A DNA stretch of 7,854 nucleotides from Candidatus Aminicenantota bacterium (GTDB lineage: Bacteria; Acidobacteriota; Aminicenantia; Aminicenantales; Saccharicenantaceae). The notes beneath the pieces are model-generated. The model did no database searches. It was not told the DNA's origin and was given only the letters and a program-made list of their open reading frames with translations. The DNA is taken from the NCBI GenBank assembly GCA_022867105.1, contig JALHVH010000165.1, positions 1 to 7,854 on the forward strand, in the 5' to 3' direction. Below, one piece after another: positions 5,204 through 7,854 of the stretch (positions are counted from its first letter, which is position 1; the number at the start of each line of letters is the position of its first letter). Both the position numbers and the translations under genes were made by a program.

Positions 5204-7854
5204 TCATTTCGTCTTCGGGACCTGGCCGGGGCGGCTGCGATGGAACTCGATCCGGACGCGATCCCGGACCTCCTCCTCGATGCGCGAGGTCTCGAACTTG
5301 ACCTGGGACAGGTACTTGATGTGGGCCCTCAAGTAGACGAGGCCTTGCTCGCAGAGGAAGCTCAGCCAGGCCCCCGAGGCCGTCTCGTCCATGAGCTCGG
5401 GCGTCTGCTCGACGAACGTGATCTGACTTCGGAAGGTCAGCCTGTTCTCCTGCGGGGCCTGCCGTTTCGCGTAAAGATTCACCCCGTCGTACAGCTCGAG
5501 CGCCTCGAGGTGCGGCTGCCAGCGGGCCGCCCAGCGGTTGTAGCGGTCATAGAACTTCTTATTAGACTCCCTGATCCTCTCGTCCGCCTGGATCTCCTGG
5601 GTGATGAAGGACATGAGTTCGTTGCCGGCCTCCTTCCATTTTCCGTAGATCGGGAGGCTCAGCGTCTTGTAGTAGGCGAACCAGCCCCGCGGGATCCAAT
5701 AATCCCGGAAGAGGTAGGGGGAGTAGTTCGAGAACGGCTGGACCCATTCGTGGGAAGGATAGCCATGGAGGTTCAAGTATATGTCCGGCAGCCACTTGTC
5801 GTAAAGGCCGGATCGGACCGATGCTTCCGGCAGGATCGTCCGGGCCGATTTCGGCAGGGCGCCGATGTCGACGCCGAGGGAACTGTAGCGTCCGGCGTGG
5901 AGGCTGTGGAAGGGCGCGAGTTTGGCGAGCTCGAAGGCCAGGGCGGCGCCGTCAGGGTTCTCCATGGGCTGGATGACGAAATTGATCTTCCGGACGGGAT
6001 CCTGATAAGCCCTGTCCCTCGCCAGCAGCTCGGCCAGCCGGAGTGTGTAGTTGGTGGAGGAGATCTCGTTGGCGTGCTGGCGGCTGCTCAGCTGGAGGGT
6101 GGGCTTGAACGTGATCAGGCGGGCCGTAGAGACGTATTTTTCGACGGGGGTGAAGACCTCCAGCACGAGGACGGGCCTGCCCTCGTAGGACCGCCCCCCC
6201 ATGTAGGCGCGGACGGCCTTGAACCGGCCAAGACGGCCGACGATATCGAGGCACATCTCGGGCGAGATCGTCTCACCGGTGGGGACAAGGGCTTCTTCCG
6301 GGCGGGGGGGGGGAGGGACCGTCTTTTCTTCCTGGGGCTGGAAGACCACGGGCAGACTTTCGTCCTTCTCCAAATCCTGCCATCTGATACGGGCCGTCAG
6401 CGTCCGGAGCTTCGGATAATTGAACGGGTCCGCCACAAGCCCCTTGTCCGCGAGCCTCCGGTAGGAATCCATGACATCCAGGAGCGTCAGGTAATCGGCC
6501 TCCTTCTCGATCCCCATCTCAAGGAAAAGGGTTTCCATCCGGTCCTCCTGGCCGTTGTAGATGAACGCCGGGATCTTCAGGGCCTTTGCCTTGAGGGAGG
6601 GGAAGGCGAACTTCCTGACGAACTCCTCCCGGTCCTTTTCCCTCCACTTGACCTCCATCTCTGGAGCGAGAGCGGGCCGGTCCTCGAACGTGACCTTGGT
6701 CCTTCCTTTCCCGCCTTCGCTCGAACGGTGGATGAGCGGGAGCACGTTCCCGGGCGCCGAGGAGCGCGATGTGTCCTCGGGAAGCACATCGTCGCTCCCG
6801 TCGGACTGAGTGATGCCCCTCAGAAAATCGAGCGTATCGAAGTAGATCTCGTCGTGCATGGCCTCCAGGCTGCTCACCATCTCCTCGTCCAACCCGATCC
6901 TGTAGTCGGGCTCGCTGGCCCACAATTCGACAAGGAGTCTTTTGAAATAAGGCTGCTTAGCGAACGTCGGTTCATAGCCGGTTGTGGCGAGGATGTGGGC
7001 ATAAACGGGTTTGAGGACCTCCTCCTGGTAGAACTCCCAAAACCGTTCCAGGTCGGTCTGAAGATCGACATCGAGGGCGGTCTCCTTTCCGGCCTCCACC
7101 TTCAGCCAGCCGGTGGTGATCCTGGACCGGCCCCACTCCGGCAGGACGTTGAGGAAGGGGATCTCCTTTGTCCTGGGAGAAAAGCTCTGCTGAAAGAGGA
7201 TGGAGCCCTTCACGTCGAAAGCCGAAGCCTCGTAGATGGGTCCGCCCGCGGGTTTGATCTCGAATTCGATCCTTTCCAGGGGGATCTGAAGATCCTTGGC
7301 CAGGATCTCGTCGGCCGGATAAAGCTCCTGGAGCCATCGGTAGGGCTCGGAGTAGGACCGCTTGAGCACGTTCCGCGGATCCTCGTCCGCCGTGAACCGG
7401 ATGGTCACGTGGTGCACGCCTTTGTTCTTCAGCGACGCTTGGACCCTTTCCGTGAGCCAGAAGAATCCCTGCTTGTAGGCCGAAAGGACCTCGACCTCTG
7501 AACCGGCCCGGTTGTTTTCTGCGAGGACCTGCTCGATCCGCTTCTTCAATCCCTTGCGGACCTCGGGGGACTCGCTCACTCCGAGACTGACCTTTACGGG
7601 CTTGAGGTCCGCCGTTTTCTTCAGGGCGTCCTGGAGCAGGGCGATCGCATCGTCTCCCTCCCAGGGGAACTCCTTTTCTTTCTCGAAGATCTTCTTGCTC
7701 TCCCTGAGGGTTTGCGTCCGGAAACTGAACGATTTTGCGTTCAGCGAGCTTTCCATGCTCTTCCTGGCCGCATCTTCAAAAGGCCTGTTCTCCCGGGGGA
7801 GCGTGAACCGGACCTCGAAGGTATCCAGGTCTCGGTCCTTAATCTCCTCGGCCA
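5204..7854 (-). CDS. Large M14-family zinc metallopeptidase-like protein (5' end outside window)
   Basis: At least 883 residues are visible. The frame stays open to the window edge and the residues before the ATG at 7756 (AEEIKDRDLDTFEVRFTLPR and on) look coding, so the true start lies beyond 7854. Counting from that ATG, about 470 residues of unrecognised N-terminal sequence lead through an acidic stretch and a proline run (481-484) to a carboxypeptidase-like M14 domain. Zinc ligands are H561 and E564 (SSRQHANEIS) and probably H664 (NLHGYPSHEW), with NPDG at 600-603. A catalytic Glu may be E783 or E787 in TFVEQTPELMDE. The substrate-binding Asn-Arg of carboxypeptidases, expected after GVD, is replaced by GVDIGALPKS. 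Specificity is therefore probably not that of a classical carboxypeptidase. Whether it is exported cannot be judged without the N terminus. It lies upstream of and in the same direction as the activator gene. Confidence 0.87.
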   Translation of the reverse strand, partial: AEEIKDRDLDTFEVRFTLPRENRPFEDAARKSMESSLNAKSFSFRTQTLRESKKIFEKEKEFPWEGDDAIALLQDALKKTADLKPVKVSLGVSESPEVRKGLKKRIEQVLAENNRAGSEVEVLSAYKQGFFWLTERVQASLKNKGVHHVTIRFTADEDPRNVLKRSYSEPYRWLQELYPADEILAKDLQIPLERIEFEIKPAGGPIYEASAFDVKGSILFQQSFSPRTKEIPFLNVLPEWGRSRITTGWLKVEAGKETALDVDLQTDLERFWEFYQEEVLKPVYAHILATTGYEPTFAKQPYFKRLLVELWASEPDYRIGLDEEMVSSLEAMHDEIYFDTLDFLRGITQSDGSDDVLPEDTSRSSAPGNVLPLIHRSSEGGKGRTKVTFEDRPALAPEMEVKWREKDREEFVRKFAFPSLKAKALKIPAFIYNGQEDRMETLFLEMGIEKEADYLTLLDVMDSYRRLADKGLVADPFNYPKLRTLTARIRWQDLEKDESLPVVFQPQEEKTVPPPPRPEEALVPTGETISPEMCLDIVGRLGRFKAVRAYMGGRSYEGRPVLVLEVFTPVEKYVSTARLITFKPTLQLSSRQHANEISSTNYTLRLAELLARDRAYQDPVRKINFVIQPMENPDGAALAFELAKLAPFHSLHAGRYSSLGVDIGALPKSARTILPEASVRSGLYDKWLPDIYLNLHGYPSHEWVQPFSNYSPYLFRDYWIPRGWFAYYKTLSLPIYGKWKEAGNELMSFITQEIQADERIRESNKKFYDRYNRWAARWQPHLEALELYDGVNLYAKRQAPQENRLTFRSQITFVEQTPELMDETASGAWLSFLCEQGLVYLRAHIKYLSQVKFETSRIEEEVRDRVRIEFHRSRPGQVPKTK
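6304..6313. repeat. Ten-base G/C homopolymer inside the M14 gene
   Basis: Ten consecutive G on the plus strand (C on the coding strand) encode most of the PPPPRP linker (residues 481-486 from the ATG at 7756) just before the M14 catalytic domain. Coding is in frame on both sides. Tracts of this length are prone to slipped-strand changes and to sequencing error. A one-base change would remove the catalytic domain from the product. Confidence 0.85.

Noticed and set aside
5138..7501. 787-codon open frame on the plus strand opposite the M14 gene
   Set aside because: It is the mirror of a GC-rich gene. The minus-strand protein has zinc-ligand motifs and coherent domains, while the plus-strand translation is rich in Asp/Gly/Leu/Val with no motif or plausible start.

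Overview
The window looks like chromosome from a Gram-negative, moderately high-GC bacterium that uses sigma-54. The coding DNA is roughly 60% GC by eye. There is an outer-membrane beta-barrel protein with a signal peptide and a C-terminal Phe, a sigma-54 activator with an intact GAFTGA loop, and a large M14 metallopeptidase. This mix would fit Acidobacteriota, Aminicenantes or Deltaproteobacteria-like lineages, but nothing here fixes the taxon. I see no transposase, integrase, CRISPR array, tRNA or rRNA.

Layout. A class I/II PLP aminotransferase (1..1080, +) converges on a very small Fis-type helix-turn-helix protein (1127..1330, -). Next comes an intergenic region of about 500 bp that is unusually dense in signals. 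It holds a good sigma-54 -24/-12 element pointing at the small HTH gene (1433..1418, -), an AT-rich stretch (about 27% GC over 1441..1620), nested inverted repeats (1496..1543) about 90-136 bp upstream of the inferred sigma-54 start site, and then a GC-rich, hairpin-rich leader (1671..1749) before a diguanylate cyclase. The PAS-PAS-GGDEF cyclase (1837..3090, +) and a PorT-like outer-membrane barrel (3113..3736, +) are 22 bp apart and probably form an operon. They converge on a NtrC-type sigma-54 activator (3762..5129, -) whose receiver domain has lost most phosphorylation residues. Upstream of it on the same strand is an M14 zinc-peptidase-like protein (5204..7854, -) whose 5' end lies outside the window. 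The activator probably has its own sigma-70 promoter in the 74-bp gap.

How the parts may work together (inference). The small HTH protein is clearly related to the C-terminal DNA-binding domain of the sigma-54 activator encoded 2.4 kb away, and its own promoter is of the sigma-54 type with enhancer-like palindromes at the expected distance. This suggests a local circuit: the activator (or a relative) drives the small HTH protein, which could compete for the same sites, and the divergent diguanylate cyclase/barrel operon may be controlled from the same region. The atypical receiver, an adjacent c-di-GMP synthase and a structured leader make a second-messenger-linked switch conceivable. No part of this regulatory link is proven by sequence alone.
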